A stretch of DNA of 64,000 nt from an uncultured Opitutaceae bacterium (GCA_937902925.1 CALFNN010000103.1:124001-188000); one strand, 5' to 3'. Positions 52,247 to 64,000 are shown, counted from the stretch's first letter. Made by a program: numbers and translations. Notes: a model not told the origin generated them from the letters alone.

Positions 52247-53224
52247 GTGATTAAAATCCAATGCGGCGTCGCCGGGGTCGGTTCGCTTGGCCAGCATCAT
52301 GCGCGGATCTATGCGGCGCTGCCCGGCGCGGAGCTGGCCGGCATCTATGAGACCAGCGACGCGCGCGCGGCGGAGATTTGCGCGAAATATGGCTGCCGCC
52401 GGTTCGCCACGCTCGAGGAACTGGGCGCGGCGTGCGACGCCGTCTCCATCGTCGTGCCGACGGACCGGCATGCCGAGGTGGCGCTGCCGCTGCTGGCGCA
52501 ACAATGCCATGTGCTGATCGAGAAACCGCTGTGCGCCTCGCTCGAGGAAGCGGAGCGCGTGCTGGCGGCGGCGCAGGCGAACCGGTGCCTCGTGCAGGTC
52601 GGGCACATCGAGCATTTCAACCCGGTGATGAGCTTCCTCGAAAAGGAGATCGACGAGCCGCGCTACATCACGGCCGAGCGGCTCGCGCCCTACCAGCCGC
52701 GCGGCACGGAGGTCGGCGTCGTGCTCGACCTGATGATCCACGACATCGGCATCGTGCTGGCGCTCGTGAAATCGCCGATTGCGAAGATCGACAGTGTGGG
52801 CGTGACCGTGCTCTCGAAGAGCGAGGACATTGCGAACGCCCGGATCCAGTTCGCCAACGGCTGCGTGGCCAACCTGAGCGCGAGCCGGATGAGCACGAAG
52901 AAGGCGCGCGAGATTCGGATTTTCCAGGGCGACGCCTACCTGTCGCTCGATTTCATGAACCAGGCCGGGCACCTCGTGAAGAAGAGCGACATCATCGCCT
53001 ATGGGCTGAAGATGAAAATCGGCCTGGTGAAGGCCGGCGACCTCTCGGCGATCCCGGTGAAGGAGATTCCGATCGAGAAAGGCGAGCCGCTGGCGCTGGA
53101 GCTGGCGAGCTTCGTCGACAGCGTGGCGAAAGCCAAGCAGCCGAAAGTCGGTGCGGCGCTCGGGAAGAGCGCGCTGGAGGTGGCGATCACCATCACGGAG
53201 CAGATTCGCGCCGCGGCGAAATGA
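52247..53224 (+). CDS. Gfo/Idh/MocA-family NAD(P)-dependent oxidoreductase (325 aa)
   Basis: The start is GTG 52247 (MIKIQCGVAGVGSLGQHHAR). The Rossmann motif is GVAGVGSLGQHHA, the catalytic Lys motif is VLIEKPLCAS, and GHIEHFNPVM and DLMIHDIGIVLAL carry the conserved His/Asp. The family oxidises sugar or nucleotide-sugar hydroxyls. The gene lies 110 bp before lpxB. The sequence around EHFNP and its position next to lpxB resemble GnnA, which oxidises UDP-GlcNAc at C3 so that lipid A gains amide-linked acyl chains. No GnnB aminotransferase is adjacent, so this is a hypothesis. Confidence 0.85.
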   Translation: MIKIQCGVAGVGSLGQHHARIYAALPGAELAGIYETSDARAAEICAKYGCRRFATLEELGAACDAVSIVVPTDRHAEVALPLLAQQCHVLIEKPLCASLEEAERVLAAAQANRCLVQVGHIEHFNPVMSFLEKEIDEPRYITAERLAPYQPRGTEVGVVLDLMIHDIGIVLALVKSPIAKIDSVGVTVLSKSEDIANARIQFANGCVANLSASRMSTKKAREIRIFQGDAYLSLDFMNQAGHLVKKSDIIAYGLKMKIGLVKAGDLSAIPVKEIPIEKGEPLALELASFVDSVAKAKQPKVGAALGKSALEVAITITEQIRAAAK

Positions 53225-53334
53225 CCATGCGACGGCTCACGCCAAGGCGCGACGGCGCCCCGAAGACGATGCGGATCGGCACGGCGGGATCGGGCCGGCC
53301 AACCGTGAGCGGTGGCATCCGGGCGTAAGCGACG

Positions 53335-54564
53335 ATGTCCGCCCCGCTGCTGCCATTTCGTCTCCCGGCGCCATCGGGCGGACGCGTCGACCTGCTGATC
53401 GTCGCGGGCGAGCATTCGGGCGATGAACACGCGGCGCGGATGGTCCGCGAATTGCAGGCGCGGCAACCGGGGCTCGCGATCGCGGCCCTCGGCGGGCCGG
53501 AACTCGCGGCGGCCGGCGTGCAGTTGTTGCACGATCTCACGTCATCGTCGGTGGTCGGGCTGGTGGAGGTGTTGAAAAACTATTCGTTCTTCCGCGCGCT
53601 GTTCGCCGAGACGCTGCGCTGGATCGGCGAATACCAGCCGCGCGCGGTGTGCTTCGTCGACTATCCCGGGCTCAATCTCCGGCTCGCGGCGGCGCTGCGC
53701 GAGCGGGGGCTCAGCGTGAAGGCCGGGGGAAAAATCAAGGCGCTCTACTACATCTCACCGCAGATCTGGGCGTGGAAGGCGGGCCGGCGGTTTGCGATGG
53801 CGCGCGACCTCGACGCGATGGCGGTGATCTTCCCCTTCGAGGTGAAGTGCTATGCGGACACGACGCTGCCGGTCGAATTTGTCGGGCACCCGTTTGTGGC
53901 CGCCGGTCACATCCCGCCGGTGGGCTACGATCCCGCGGGGCCGGTGCTGCTGCTCCCGGGCAGCCGGAAGCAGGCGGTCGGGCGGATTTTCCCCGTGCTG
54001 CTCAAGGGTTTTGCCGAGTTCGCGCGCGAACGCCCCGGCGCGGAGGCGGTCGTGCTTTATCCGAGCGACGACATCCGGGCCGTGCTCCGCGGCGCGAATC
54101 CGCCGGCCAATGTTCGGCTGGCGGCGATCGACGGAGACGGCGGGCCGGCGCCGGGGCACGCCGGCCCGGGCAGCGCGGCCGGGGCCCAGGCCGCGCCCAA
54201 GCCGGTGGCCGCCTCGGCGGTGCTGACCTCGAGCGGCACGATGTCGATGCATTGTGCGCTGGCTGGCATTCCGGGCGCGGTGGCTTATCGCGCGAACCCG
54301 CTGACCTATTTGCTCGGCCGGATGCTGGTGCAGGTGGAGTGGCTCGGCATCGCGAACCTGCTCCTCGGCGAGCCGATGTATCCCGAATTCATCCAGGGTG
54401 CGGCGACGCCGGGGGCACTGGCGGCGGAGTTGCGCGCGTGCACGGGCGATCCGGCCCGGCAGGCCCGGACGGCGGAACAGGCGGCGCGGTTGCGGGCGTT
54501 GCTGGCCGTGCCGTCGAGTTCCGGGGCCGCGGGTGCGGGCAACTGGCTCGCCCGACAGTTGTGA
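53335..54564 (+). CDS. lpxB: Lipid-A-disaccharide synthase (409 aa)
   Basis: LpxB is the GT-B enzyme that joins UDP-diacylglucosamine and lipid X into the lipid A disaccharide at the inner membrane. Signatures are VAGEHSGDEHAARMV at the N-terminus, SPQIWAWKAGR, FVGHPFV, LLLPGSRKQAVGRIFP and SSGTMSMHCALAGIP. A low-complexity Gly/Ala/Pro stretch (~260-290: DGDGGPAPGHAGPGSAAG) is inserted before the last motif and is longer than usual. The start ATG 53335 gives MSAPLLPFRLPAP. It forms an envelope cluster with the Gfo/Idh gene and the Lol genes. Confidence 0.95.
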   Translation: MSAPLLPFRLPAPSGGRVDLLIVAGEHSGDEHAARMVRELQARQPGLAIAALGGPELAAAGVQLLHDLTSSSVVGLVEVLKNYSFFRALFAETLRWIGEYQPRAVCFVDYPGLNLRLAAALRERGLSVKAGGKIKALYYISPQIWAWKAGRRFAMARDLDAMAVIFPFEVKCYADTTLPVEFVGHPFVAAGHIPPVGYDPAGPVLLLPGSRKQAVGRIFPVLLKGFAEFARERPGAEAVVLYPSDDIRAVLRGANPPANVRLAAIDGDGGPAPGHAGPGSAAGAQAAPKPVAASAVLTSSGTMSMHCALAGIPGAVAYRANPLTYLLGRMLVQVEWLGIANLLLGEPMYPEFIQGAATPGALAAELRACTGDPARQARTAEQAARLRALLAVPSSSGAAGAGNWLARQL

Positions 54565-54618
54565 CCGGCGGTCAAAGATGAGTCGTCAAGCAGGGCGATT
54601 CTGCTTTGCTCCCCCGCC

Positions 54619-58146
<3,528 letters not shown>

Positions 58147-58238
58147 AAGACGGGAGCCCGGGATCGTGAGTTCAGGGCGCTTTGAGCAACGCGGAGCGGG
58201 CCCTCAGTTCCAGTCTCTGCGCCGCCGGCCCGGCGCCG

Positions 58239-58676
58239 TCACTCCTTCGGGATTTCGTTGTCGGTTTTCAGGACCAGCACGGGCGTCTTGGTTTTCGCCC
58301 AGACGTCGGTCTCCTTGAAAAATTTGGCCGGGACGTTTTCGATCGCCTCGCCGACGGTTTTCACGGGCAGCAACCGGCCCTTCTTCGTCGTGTTGTAATC
58401 GTAGGAGCTGCGGAAGACCCGGTCGAGGGTCGTGGCGGGGCTTTCGTTTTCGGGAATCTGGAGCACCCAGCCGACGAGATCGTGCTTGGGCATCCGGCCG
58501 TCGGGGTCGCTGACAAGGATGACGAACTGTTTTTTCACCGCCGGCGGTTTCTCCTCGTCGCCGGGGTCAGGCTGGACGGCGAGGTTCATCTCCTCGACGA
58601 CGCGACGGAGGACGGCGGGGTCGATCTGGTTCTTTTTGAGGATCTCGGCGACTTTGCTGACATCGATTTTCGGCAT
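58239..58676 (-). CDS. Protein of unknown function (145 aa)
   Basis: The start is ATG 58676 (MPKIDVSKVAEILKKNQIDP); the upstream extension overlaps the Nudix gene antisense and is rejected. A helical N-terminus is followed by an Asp/Glu/Pro-rich hinge (QPDPGDEEKPPAVKKQ). A compact domain has FVILVSDPDGRMPKHDLVGW and SSYDYNTTKKGRLLPVKTVG. There is no signal peptide. I do not recognise the family. It is convergent with the hybrid kinase and divergent from the Nudix gene. Confidence 0.75.
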   Translation of the reverse strand: MPKIDVSKVAEILKKNQIDPAVLRRVVEEMNLAVQPDPGDEEKPPAVKKQFVILVSDPDGRMPKHDLVGWVLQIPENESPATTLDRVFRSSYDYNTTKKGRLLPVKTVGEAIENVPAKFFKETDVWAKTKTPVLVLKTDNEIPKE

Positions 58677-58788
58677 GGGAAGGGAACCACGGATTGCAGG
58701 GATGGGCCCGGATGAGAAGAAGAAAGACCGGAGCGCGAGGCGGCGTGCGGCCTTGCCCGCGGGTCCATCCGGGTGTCTCGTGTCGGGA

Positions 58789-59310
58789 ATGAACAAGAAA
58801 CCGGAGGAATGGTTCGACGTCGTGAACGAACGCGACGAGCCGGTCGGACGCGAACTGCGGCACAACGTTCACGCGCGCGGACTGTGGCACCGGGCGGTGC
58901 ACGTGCTGGTCTTCGACCGGGCCGGACGGGTGTTTCTCCAGAAACGCTCGATGACCAAGGACCTGTCGCCGGGCCGGTGGGATTCGTCGTGCTCGGGGCA
59001 CGTGGACGCCGGCGAGGATTACGATGCGGCGGCGGTGCGGGAACTGGCGGAGGAAATCGGCGTGCAGGTCAGCCGGGCGCCGGCGCGATGGTTTCGGTTG
59101 AACGCGTGCGAGGAAACGGGTTGGGAATTCGTGTGGGTCTACCAGTTGCGGCACGACGGGCCGTTCGAGTTGCACCCGGAGGAAATCGAGCGCGGCGACT
59201 GGTTTTCGCCGACGGAGGTGACGCGCTGGACCGGCGAACGCCCCGGGGATTTTTGCCCCTCGTTCCGGCTGCTGTGGCCGATGGCGCGGGCAAAGATGGG
59301 CGAGAATTAG
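58789..59310 (+). CDS. Nudix hydrolase, IPP-isomerase-like (173 aa)
   Basis: The start is ATG 58789 (MNKKPEEWFDVVNERDEPVG). The Nudix box is complete in GHVDAGEDYDAAAVRELAEE followed by IGV (G-x5-E-x7-REUxEExGU). The N-terminus (DVVNERDEPVGRELRHNVHA) and RGLWHRAVHVLVFDRAGRVF match the YfcD/IPP-isomerase-like Nudix subfamily, which hydrolyses nucleoside diphosphate derivatives; true isomerase residues are not evident. The end overlaps the convergent small gene by 4 bp. Confidence 0.9.
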   Translation: MNKKPEEWFDVVNERDEPVGRELRHNVHARGLWHRAVHVLVFDRAGRVFLQKRSMTKDLSPGRWDSSCSGHVDAGEDYDAAAVRELAEEIGVQVSRAPARWFRLNACEETGWEFVWVYQLRHDGPFELHPEEIERGDWFSPTEVTRWTGERPGDFCPSFRLLWPMARAKMGEN

Positions 59311-59606
59311 TCGAACGACGGGCCAAGGCCCGTGATCCGGCGGCCGGAGATTTTGCCGGGACCGGCGTTCTCGCTGAGACGCTTGATCTCCTCGAATTGC
59401 TTTTGGGTGATCAACCGGCGGGGGACGCGTTTGCCGGCCTCGTGAACGAGCCGGGCGCGATCCTCGTCCGTCGGCGTGTGCGGCACCCATGAAGTGTGAT
59501 GCCCCTGGTGACGCGTCCACTCGATGTTGGCTCCATGAACGGCGGCGTTGATCTGATATTTCCCCTCCACGGGGTCCTTGTGCCACCAGCCGAACTCGAT
59601 GCTCAT
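59307..59606 (-). CDS. Protein of unknown function (99 aa)
   Basis: It starts MSIEFGWWHKDPVEGKYQIN and includes VHGANIEWTRHQGHHTSWVP and a helical, basic C-terminal part (RLITQKQFEEIKRL). It is rich in Trp and His in the first half. No family is known to me. It is convergent with the Nudix gene (4-bp overlap) and lies 22 bp downstream of nothing coding on its own strand except the phosphoesterase region's opposite end, so it is probably its own transcript. Confidence 0.65.
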   Translation of the reverse strand: MSIEFGWWHKDPVEGKYQINAAVHGANIEWTRHQGHHTSWVPHTPTDEDRARLVHEAGKRVPRRLITQKQFEEIKRLSENAGPGKISGRRITGLGPSFD

Positions 59607-59628
59607 AGGGATGGGTGTCGGCGAAAGC

Positions 59629-60456
59629 TCACGCCGCGGCGAGCGGAAACTCCGCGACGACCCCGCCCGGGTGGAATTCCCCGCCGCGCTCGACCACGCG
59701 CCGGACGATGAGCCGGGTGGACGTCAGCTCGACCGCGTAGCCGCCGAATGGCGGGCAGAACGAACCGGTGTTGATGACGACTTCGCCAGTCGGCGCGCGC
59801 CAGATCGAGGGGCGATGGATGTGACCGACCACAATGAACCGGGCCGCGGGGCGGTGCCGCCGGGCGAGGGCGACCATGCGGGTCGCGTGAGTTCGCCAAG
59901 CGCGGAGGATGCGAAGGCCGCGCAAGGGCGGCCAGATGGTATCGGCGGCAAAGCGCAGGGCGTATTTCAGGCGATGGGATTCCGACTGGTGACGCTGCGG
60001 AATGGTGCCGGCGACGCGGCGCCACACGGCGAGGCGTTCGTCCAGGTTTTCGCGCGTGGCGGGAGACAGGGCAACCAGCGCGGCCGCGATCCGGCCGGCG
60101 ATGACCGCCGCATCGCGGCCCCACGGGACGATTTGCTCGAAGGCAATGTCGCCGTGGGTCACCCACACCCGGCCGTCGGCGAGGTCGACGGCGTGGCGGC
60201 CGGAGATGTCGGGGTCATGGTTGCCGGTCAGCAGCGTGAATCGCGGAGCGTCACGTGCGGTGAAGACTCCGGCCTCGGCGCGAAGGCGGGCGGTCAGCCG
60301 CGGGTCGGGGCCGGGGCGGGTGTCGAGCAAGTCGCCGTTGACAATAAGTTCCCCGACGCCGCCCAGCAGCGGGCGGAGCTGGGCGAGCCGGCGCAGGCGG
60401 CTGGCGCGGTCGCCGTAGTGAAGGTCGGAAACGATGCGGATGGAATCGCCGGGCAC
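59629..60456 (-). CDS. Metallophosphoesterase (275 aa)
   Basis: GTG 60456 was chosen because the first motif then lies at the N-terminus (VPGDSIRIVSDLHYGDRA); ATG 60555 is an in-frame alternative that adds 33 unconvincing residues. The calcineurin-like motifs are in order: SDLHYGD, NGDLLDT, LLTGNHDPD, VTHGD and GHIHRP. The set binds two metals and hydrolyses phosphate esters. It resembles UDP-diacylglucosamine pyrophosphatase-like or general phosphoesterases; the substrate is not clear. No signal peptide in the short form. Confidence 0.85.
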   Translation of the reverse strand: MPGDSIRIVSDLHYGDRASRLRRLAQLRPLLGGVGELIVNGDLLDTRPGPDPRLTARLRAEAGVFTARDAPRFTLLTGNHDPDISGRHAVDLADGRVWVTHGDIAFEQIVPWGRDAAVIAGRIAAALVALSPATRENLDERLAVWRRVAGTIPQRHQSESHRLKYALRFAADTIWPPLRGLRILRAWRTHATRMVALARRHRPAARFIVVGHIHRPSIWRAPTGEVVINTGSFCPPFGGYAVELTSTRLIVRRVVERGGEFHPGGVVAEFPLAAA

Positions 60457-60627
60457 GGGATGGTGCCGCGAGAGAAACGCGGCCGACCGGTGGCGCAATG
60501 TTTTTGGCGGCGAGAACGGAGAATGCGCCGCTCCCGCCAATAAATACCTTGTCATTCCGGGTGGAGCGAAGAATCCAATCCGGTGGGCGCGGACGGAAAC
60601 CCTGCCGGGTTGTTCGCCGCGCCCAGA

Positions 60628-61404
60628 ATGATCCCCACAAGCATCCAACGTTTTCTCCTGGCCGGGTTCTGCGCGGTCGCGGGCGTGCCGACGGCGTTGC
60701 GCGCGGACCAGGCGGCGGACATCGCGCGGATCCATACGGAGGCGATCGGGGGGCGGGAGCGCATGGAGTCGCTCGTCTCGATGCGGATCACGGGGACGGT
60801 GGTCGTCGGAGCGAAGCGGGTGAAGTTCACGATGATTGCGGCCCGGCCGGACCGGGTGCGGCTGGAAACCGAGAACAATGGGCGGACGCTCGTGAGCGCG
60901 ACCGACGGGGTGGAACCGCCGTGGGAGTTCGACACGGGGACCTGGCCGCCGGCCTACCGCGTGATGAGCGAGAGTGCGGCCCGGGCATTCACGGCGGACA
61001 CGGAGTTCGACGATCCGCTGGTGGCGGGACCGGAGCGGGGCTTCGCGCTCGACTATGGCGGCGAGGCGATGGTCGAGGGAAAAAAGCTGTTGCGTGTGCT
61101 CGTGACGCGAAAACTGACCGAAACGTTTTCGCTGCTGGTCGACCCGGAAACGTATTTCATCGTGATGCGGGTCGAGACGCGGCCGGCGGCCGGAGGCGGC
61201 ACGCGGCAGATCATCACGCGTTACGACGATTTCCGGCCGGTCGATGGAGTGCTGCTCCCGCACCGCGTGACCCTCGAGGCGGACGGCCACACGCAGCAGA
61301 CGATGATCATGGAACGGATCGAAACGAACACCGAGGTGACGCCGGAAATGTTTACCCGGCCGAAAACGGCCGCGGGGGACGGCAAGCCGCCGGGGGGCAT
61401 GTGA
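60628..61404 (+). CDS. Exported LolA-like / outer-membrane lipoprotein-sorting-type protein (258 aa)
   Basis: The start is ATG 60628, giving a signal peptide (MIPTSIQRFLLAGFCAVAGV, then PTALRADQ). The mature part is a beta-rich domain of the kind annotated as LolA-like or outer-membrane lipoprotein-sorting protein: GGRERMESLVSMRITGTVVV, LLVDPETYFIVMRVETRPAA, YDDFRPVDGVLLPHRVTL. It probably binds a lipid or hydrophobic ligand in the periplasm. It lacks the lpp genes around it. The convergent DUF4412-like gene downstream has a similar exported beta design. Confidence 0.75.
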   Translation: MIPTSIQRFLLAGFCAVAGVPTALRADQAADIARIHTEAIGGRERMESLVSMRITGTVVVGAKRVKFTMIAARPDRVRLETENNGRTLVSATDGVEPPWEFDTGTWPPAYRVMSESAARAFTADTEFDDPLVAGPERGFALDYGGEAMVEGKKLLRVLVTRKLTETFSLLVDPETYFIVMRVETRPAAGGGTRQIITRYDDFRPVDGVLLPHRVTLEADGHTQQTMIMERIETNTEVTPEMFTRPKTAAGDGKPPGGM

Positions 61405-61467
61405 CCGAACGCGACGAGGCGCACCGGCGAACCGCCGGCACGCGAGCGGCCCGGGAACGAGATTCGC

Positions 61468-62220
61468 TCAGCCGCCTCCGAGGGCGCGCACGCCGCCCGG
61501 CATCCCCATCCCGCCGGGCATGCCCATGCCTTTCATCATCTCGCCGACGTCCTGAAAATCGGGCGGTGGAGCGAAGTCGGAGGCGGGTTGCGCTTGTTTC
61601 TCGAGCGAGATCACTTCGTAACGGCTGACCTTGCCATCAGCGGAGGTGGAGACGACCCGCAGCGGAAACAGCTCTTTGCCTTGCAGGAGGCGTTCCCAGC
61701 CCTGGGCCTCGGCCGCACCGCCGCCGCGGGGACCCCGCGGACCTCCGCGCATGCCGCCACCCATGCCCATGAAACTGAAGGCGCCGAGTTGGTCGGTGAG
61801 CCAGAGTTCGGTGGTGGCGCCGTTATCCTTGGCGACATACTTCACACAATCGTAGCCGAGGATTTTTTCCGTGGCGCTGGATTTTTCGAGCCCGGGCTCC
61901 GCGCGCGGCGGTCCGGCCGCCGCACCCCCGGCCGCGGGAGCGGCGCCGGGCGCGGGCAGTGGCTGGATCATGAACATCCGACGCTGGGGCATGACGATCG
62001 TGATCTGGTGCTTGGCGGAATCCATGATCATGACGTTGGCGCCGCCGGGTCCGCCGGGCATTTCCATGCGCGTGAGAGTGTCCTTGACGCTGAGCGAGAG
62101 CTGCTGGCTGCGGCCTTCCGGCCCGGTGAGGCTCACGGTCAGCTTGCCTTCGAAGTTGGCGGCGGAGGCGGCCGCGGGAGCGAGCAGCGCGGCGGCGAGA
62201 AACAGGGAGAGGTTCTTCAT
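61468..62220 (-). CDS. Exported DUF4412-like protein, Gly/Met-rich C-terminus (250 aa)
   Basis: It has a signal peptide (MKNLSLFLAAALLAPAAASA). The mature region NFEGKLTVSLTGPEGRSQQL, IMDSAKHQITIVMPQRRMFM and GYDCVKYVAKDNGATTELWL is typical of DUF4412/LolA-like exported proteins. A Pro/Ala-rich spacer and a Gly/Met-rich tail (EMMKGMGMPGGMGMPGG) are unusual. The Met-Gly repeats could bind copper or be disordered. It is convergent with the LolA-like gene at 60628. Confidence 0.8.
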   Translation of the reverse strand: MKNLSLFLAAALLAPAAASAANFEGKLTVSLTGPEGRSQQLSLSVKDTLTRMEMPGGPGGANVMIMDSAKHQITIVMPQRRMFMIQPLPAPGAAPAAGGAAAGPPRAEPGLEKSSATEKILGYDCVKYVAKDNGATTELWLTDQLGAFSFMGMGGGMRGGPRGPRGGGAAEAQGWERLLQGKELFPLRVVSTSADGKVSRYEVISLEKQAQPASDFAPPPDFQDVGEMMKGMGMPGGMGMPGGVRALGGG

Positions 62221-62321
62221 GAGAGGAGGGACTGGGCCGAGGGTCTAGCGGAACCGGGCTGGGGGGCAATCCCCGGGTTTCGCGGCTTGCCAGCGCCGGT
62301 CGATGCCGGTCCAGTGGTGCG

Positions 62322-62816
62322 ATGGCAATCTACGGTTCAATCGCCAGCGTGCGGGCCCAGGCGCCGCGGTCGGAGGGATTTGCAGCGGCGTTCGCCTACC
62401 TGACCGAGCTGTTCACGGCCGGCTCCGAGGTGCAGAAACGCGTGCGGGCGGTGGTGGAGGGCGACCGGAACAAGATCGACCTTGCCGCGGGAGCGTTCGT
62501 CCTCGAGGAAACCTACGAGACGAAATTGCGCGCGGATGGATTTTTTGAGTCGCACCGCAAGATGATCGACATCCAGGTGATTTTCGAAGGGGAGGAATTG
62601 ATGGAGGTGGCCGACGTCGCCGCGATGAAAATCCGGCAGCCCTACAATCCCGACCGCGACCTGATCGTTTACGAGGACAATACCGACGCCGCCCTGCTGC
62701 GGGTGCACCCGGGCGAGGCGGCGGTGTTTTTCCCGTCGGATGCCCACATGCCGACGATGCGGGTGCGCGCGCCGGTCAAGGTGCGCAAGTGCGTCGTCAA
62801 GGTGCCGGTCGCTTGA
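62322..62816 (+). CDS. YhcH/YjgK/YiaL family protein (164 aa)
   Basis: Start MAIYGSIASVRAQAPRSEGF. The family signature lies in LEETYETKLRADGFFESHRK, MIDIQVIFEGEELMEVADVA and GEAAVFFPSDAHMPTMRV, with the conserved His and Glu positions of this cupin-like sugar-metabolism family (NanQ/EbgC relatives). Members act as anomerases or accessory sugar-handling proteins, often zinc-bound. No sugar operon is adjacent. It lies 43 bp before rlmJ on the same strand. Confidence 0.9.
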   Translation: MAIYGSIASVRAQAPRSEGFAAAFAYLTELFTAGSEVQKRVRAVVEGDRNKIDLAAGAFVLEETYETKLRADGFFESHRKMIDIQVIFEGEELMEVADVAAMKIRQPYNPDRDLIVYEDNTDAALLRVHPGEAAVFFPSDAHMPTMRVRAPVKVRKCVVKVPVA

Positions 62817-62859
62817 GGGCAGCCGGGCCCGGCCCGAGGCACGCGGCTCGCGACGAGCG

Positions 62860-63726
62860 ATGAACTACCGTCACCATTTTCACGCGGGCAACTTTGCCGA
62901 CGTGATGAAACACGCGCTGCTCGTGCGGTTGATGCGGGCGATGCAGAAAAAGGAAAAAGGACTGCTGTATCTCGACACCCACGCGGGCCGCGGGCGTTAC
63001 GACCTCGCGGCCGGGGCGACCGGCGACTCGCTCGCCCGGGCCCCGGAATGGCCGGGCGGGATCGGGCGGCTGGTCGCGCCGGCGGCGCCACCGGAGGCGG
63101 TGGCGGAGTATCTCGCGCTGGTGCGCGATTTCGATCACCGGGCGGGTGGAGCAGGCGACCGCCTGCGATTCTACCCGGGTTCGCCCTGGCTGGCGGCGAT
63201 GGGGGCGAGGCCGCAGGACCGGCTGGCGCTGTGCGAGCGGCAGCCGGCGGAGTGCGCCGCACTGCGGGAGGAATTTCAATTCACGCCGCGGACCTCGGTG
63301 CAGGAGATGGACGGCTACGTCGCGCTGCGGGCCATGCTGCCGCCACCGGAGCGGCGGGCGCTGGTGCTGATCGATCCGCCATTCGAGGCCCAGAACGAGT
63401 TTGCCCAGGTCGCGACGGCGCTGGGCGAGGGACTGCGGCGGTTTCCGGGCGGCGTCTTCGCGGGCTGGTATCCCCTGACGGAGCGGGCGCACGTGGACGA
63501 GTTTTTTGCCGCGGTGCTGGCGCTGCGACCGCCGCCGACGCTGGTGCTGGAGCTCACCGTTGCCGGCGAGATGGTGCCGATGAAGATGAAGGGCTGCGGG
63601 CTGATCGTGCTCAACCCGCCGTGGCGGTTCGAGCGGGAGGCGGAGCGGGTGCTGGCGTTCCTGGCGGAAGCGCTCGCCCAAGCGCCCGGCGGCGACGGGA
63701 ACGTGCGCTGGCTGGTGCCCGAGTGA
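62860..63726 (+). CDS. rlmJ: 23S rRNA (adenine-2030-N6)-methyltransferase RlmJ (288 aa)
   Basis: The start ATG 62860 gives the diagnostic MNYRHHFHAGNFADVMKHAL. LDTHAGRGRYDL forms the SAM site, and the N6-adenine catalytic motif reads LIDPPFE (D-P-P-F in place of D-P-P-Y). MKGCGLIVLNPPW is the usual C-terminal motif. The length matches RlmJ (E. coli 280 aa). It methylates A2030 of 23S rRNA during ribosome biogenesis. Start and motifs are secure. Confidence 0.95.
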   Translation: MNYRHHFHAGNFADVMKHALLVRLMRAMQKKEKGLLYLDTHAGRGRYDLAAGATGDSLARAPEWPGGIGRLVAPAAPPEAVAEYLALVRDFDHRAGGAGDRLRFYPGSPWLAAMGARPQDRLALCERQPAECAALREEFQFTPRTSVQEMDGYVALRAMLPPPERRALVLIDPPFEAQNEFAQVATALGEGLRRFPGGVFAGWYPLTERAHVDEFFAAVLALRPPPTLVLELTVAGEMVPMKMKGCGLIVLNPPWRFEREAERVLAFLAEALAQAPGGDGNVRWLVPE

Positions 63727-63768
63727 CGGTGCGCGGGGCGCCCACGCGCGGCCGGGTGGGAAATGGGC

Positions 63769-64000
63769 CTACGCGGCGGCGAGATGCTTTTGCAGGACGG
63801 TCGCGAGCAGCTCGAAACGGACGGGCTTGCTGAGGAAGTCGTTCATGCCGGCGGCGAGGCAGTTCTCGCGGACCGTCGTGCTGGCGTTGGCGGTGAGCGC
63901 GACGATCGTGAGCGGTTTGCCGTCGAGTTGCTGGCGGATCTGGCGGGTCGCCTCGAGGCCGTCGATGCCCGGGAGCTGGCAATCCATCAGCACCACGTCG
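63769..64000 (-). CDS. C-terminal receiver domain of a hybrid kinase or response regulator (runs off right edge)
   Basis: Only the last ~77 codons are in the window. VVLMDCQLPGIDGLEATRQI holds the phospho-acceptor Asp, LTIVALTANASTTVREN the Thr/Ser switch region and NDFLSKPVRFELL the conserved Lys. The receiver ends the protein (HLAAA, then TAG), as in hybrid histidine kinases. The gene is convergent with rlmJ. The sensor part lies outside the window. Confidence 0.85.
   Translation of the reverse strand, partial: DVVLMDCQLPGIDGLEATRQIRQQLDGKPLTIVALTANASTTVRENCLAAGMNDFLSKPVRFELLATVLQKHLAAA

Overview
The window is a GC-rich (roughly two-thirds G+C by eye), gene-dense piece of a Gram-negative chromosome. 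Lipid A and lipoprotein-sorting genes (lpxB, LolC/E-LolD), a pectin-lyase-like gene, very Ala-rich long proteins and starts that mostly lack a Shine-Dalgarno fit Verrucomicrobiota, most likely Opitutales/Opitutaceae. This is inference: there is no rRNA in the window. I see no tRNA, CRISPR, IS transposase, integrase or replication origin. No gene-free stretch exceeds 300 bases; the longest are 42268-42547, 51983-52246, 40181-40404, 1088-1291, 15717-15918 and 10163-10362.

Layout. 1-1087: edge of a rhamnogalacturonan-lyase-like gene and an exported unknown protein (minus). 1292-10162: complete Kdp potassium uptake operon on the minus strand, transcribed as 29-aa membrane peptide, kdpF, kdpA, kdpB, kdpC, two small membrane proteins, kdpD, kdpE. 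kdpB carries an in-frame repeat insertion. 10363-11813: a three-gene CnrY-CnrX-CnrH-like module (anti-sigma, periplasmic sensor, ECF sigma). 11785-18179: TonB-type protein, DEAD-box helicase, HNH endonuclease, double-ACT regulator, a small repeat-derived element, cupin, GAF histidine kinase. 18277-23938: divergent glnD and valS. 24060-29294: lipase-maturation-factor-like membrane protein, FMN reductase, MetX-like secreted hydrolase, and gmd-fcl for GDP-fucose. 29360-39620: large membrane pseudokinase, prfB with its programmed frameshift, an ATP-grasp-like protein, and a 1608-aa Sel1/coiled-coil/LysM protein. 39653-47862: SnoaL-like protein, SpoIIE phosphatase, a lower-GC unknown gene, lipA, and a tandem pair of TMTC-like membrane TPR proteins. 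47931-54564: TMEM175 channel, lysS, LolC/E and LolD, a Gfo/Idh oxidoreductase and lpxB. 54619-64000: a double-receiver hybrid kinase, small unknown genes, Nudix hydrolase, metallophosphoesterase, exported proteins, YhcH-like protein, rlmJ and the end of another receiver-bearing protein.

How the genes work together. The Kdp genes form a self-contained potassium-starvation system: the FABC pump plus its DE sensor. LolC/E, LolD, the Gfo/Idh protein and lpxB form an envelope-biogenesis stretch. gmd and fcl together make GDP-L-fucose. The other genes look like ordinary chromosomal housekeeping and signalling with short operons. A dispersed palindromic repeat (identical 27-bp core at 6871, 15756 and 52004) links otherwise unrelated loci and once lies inside a coding sequence.
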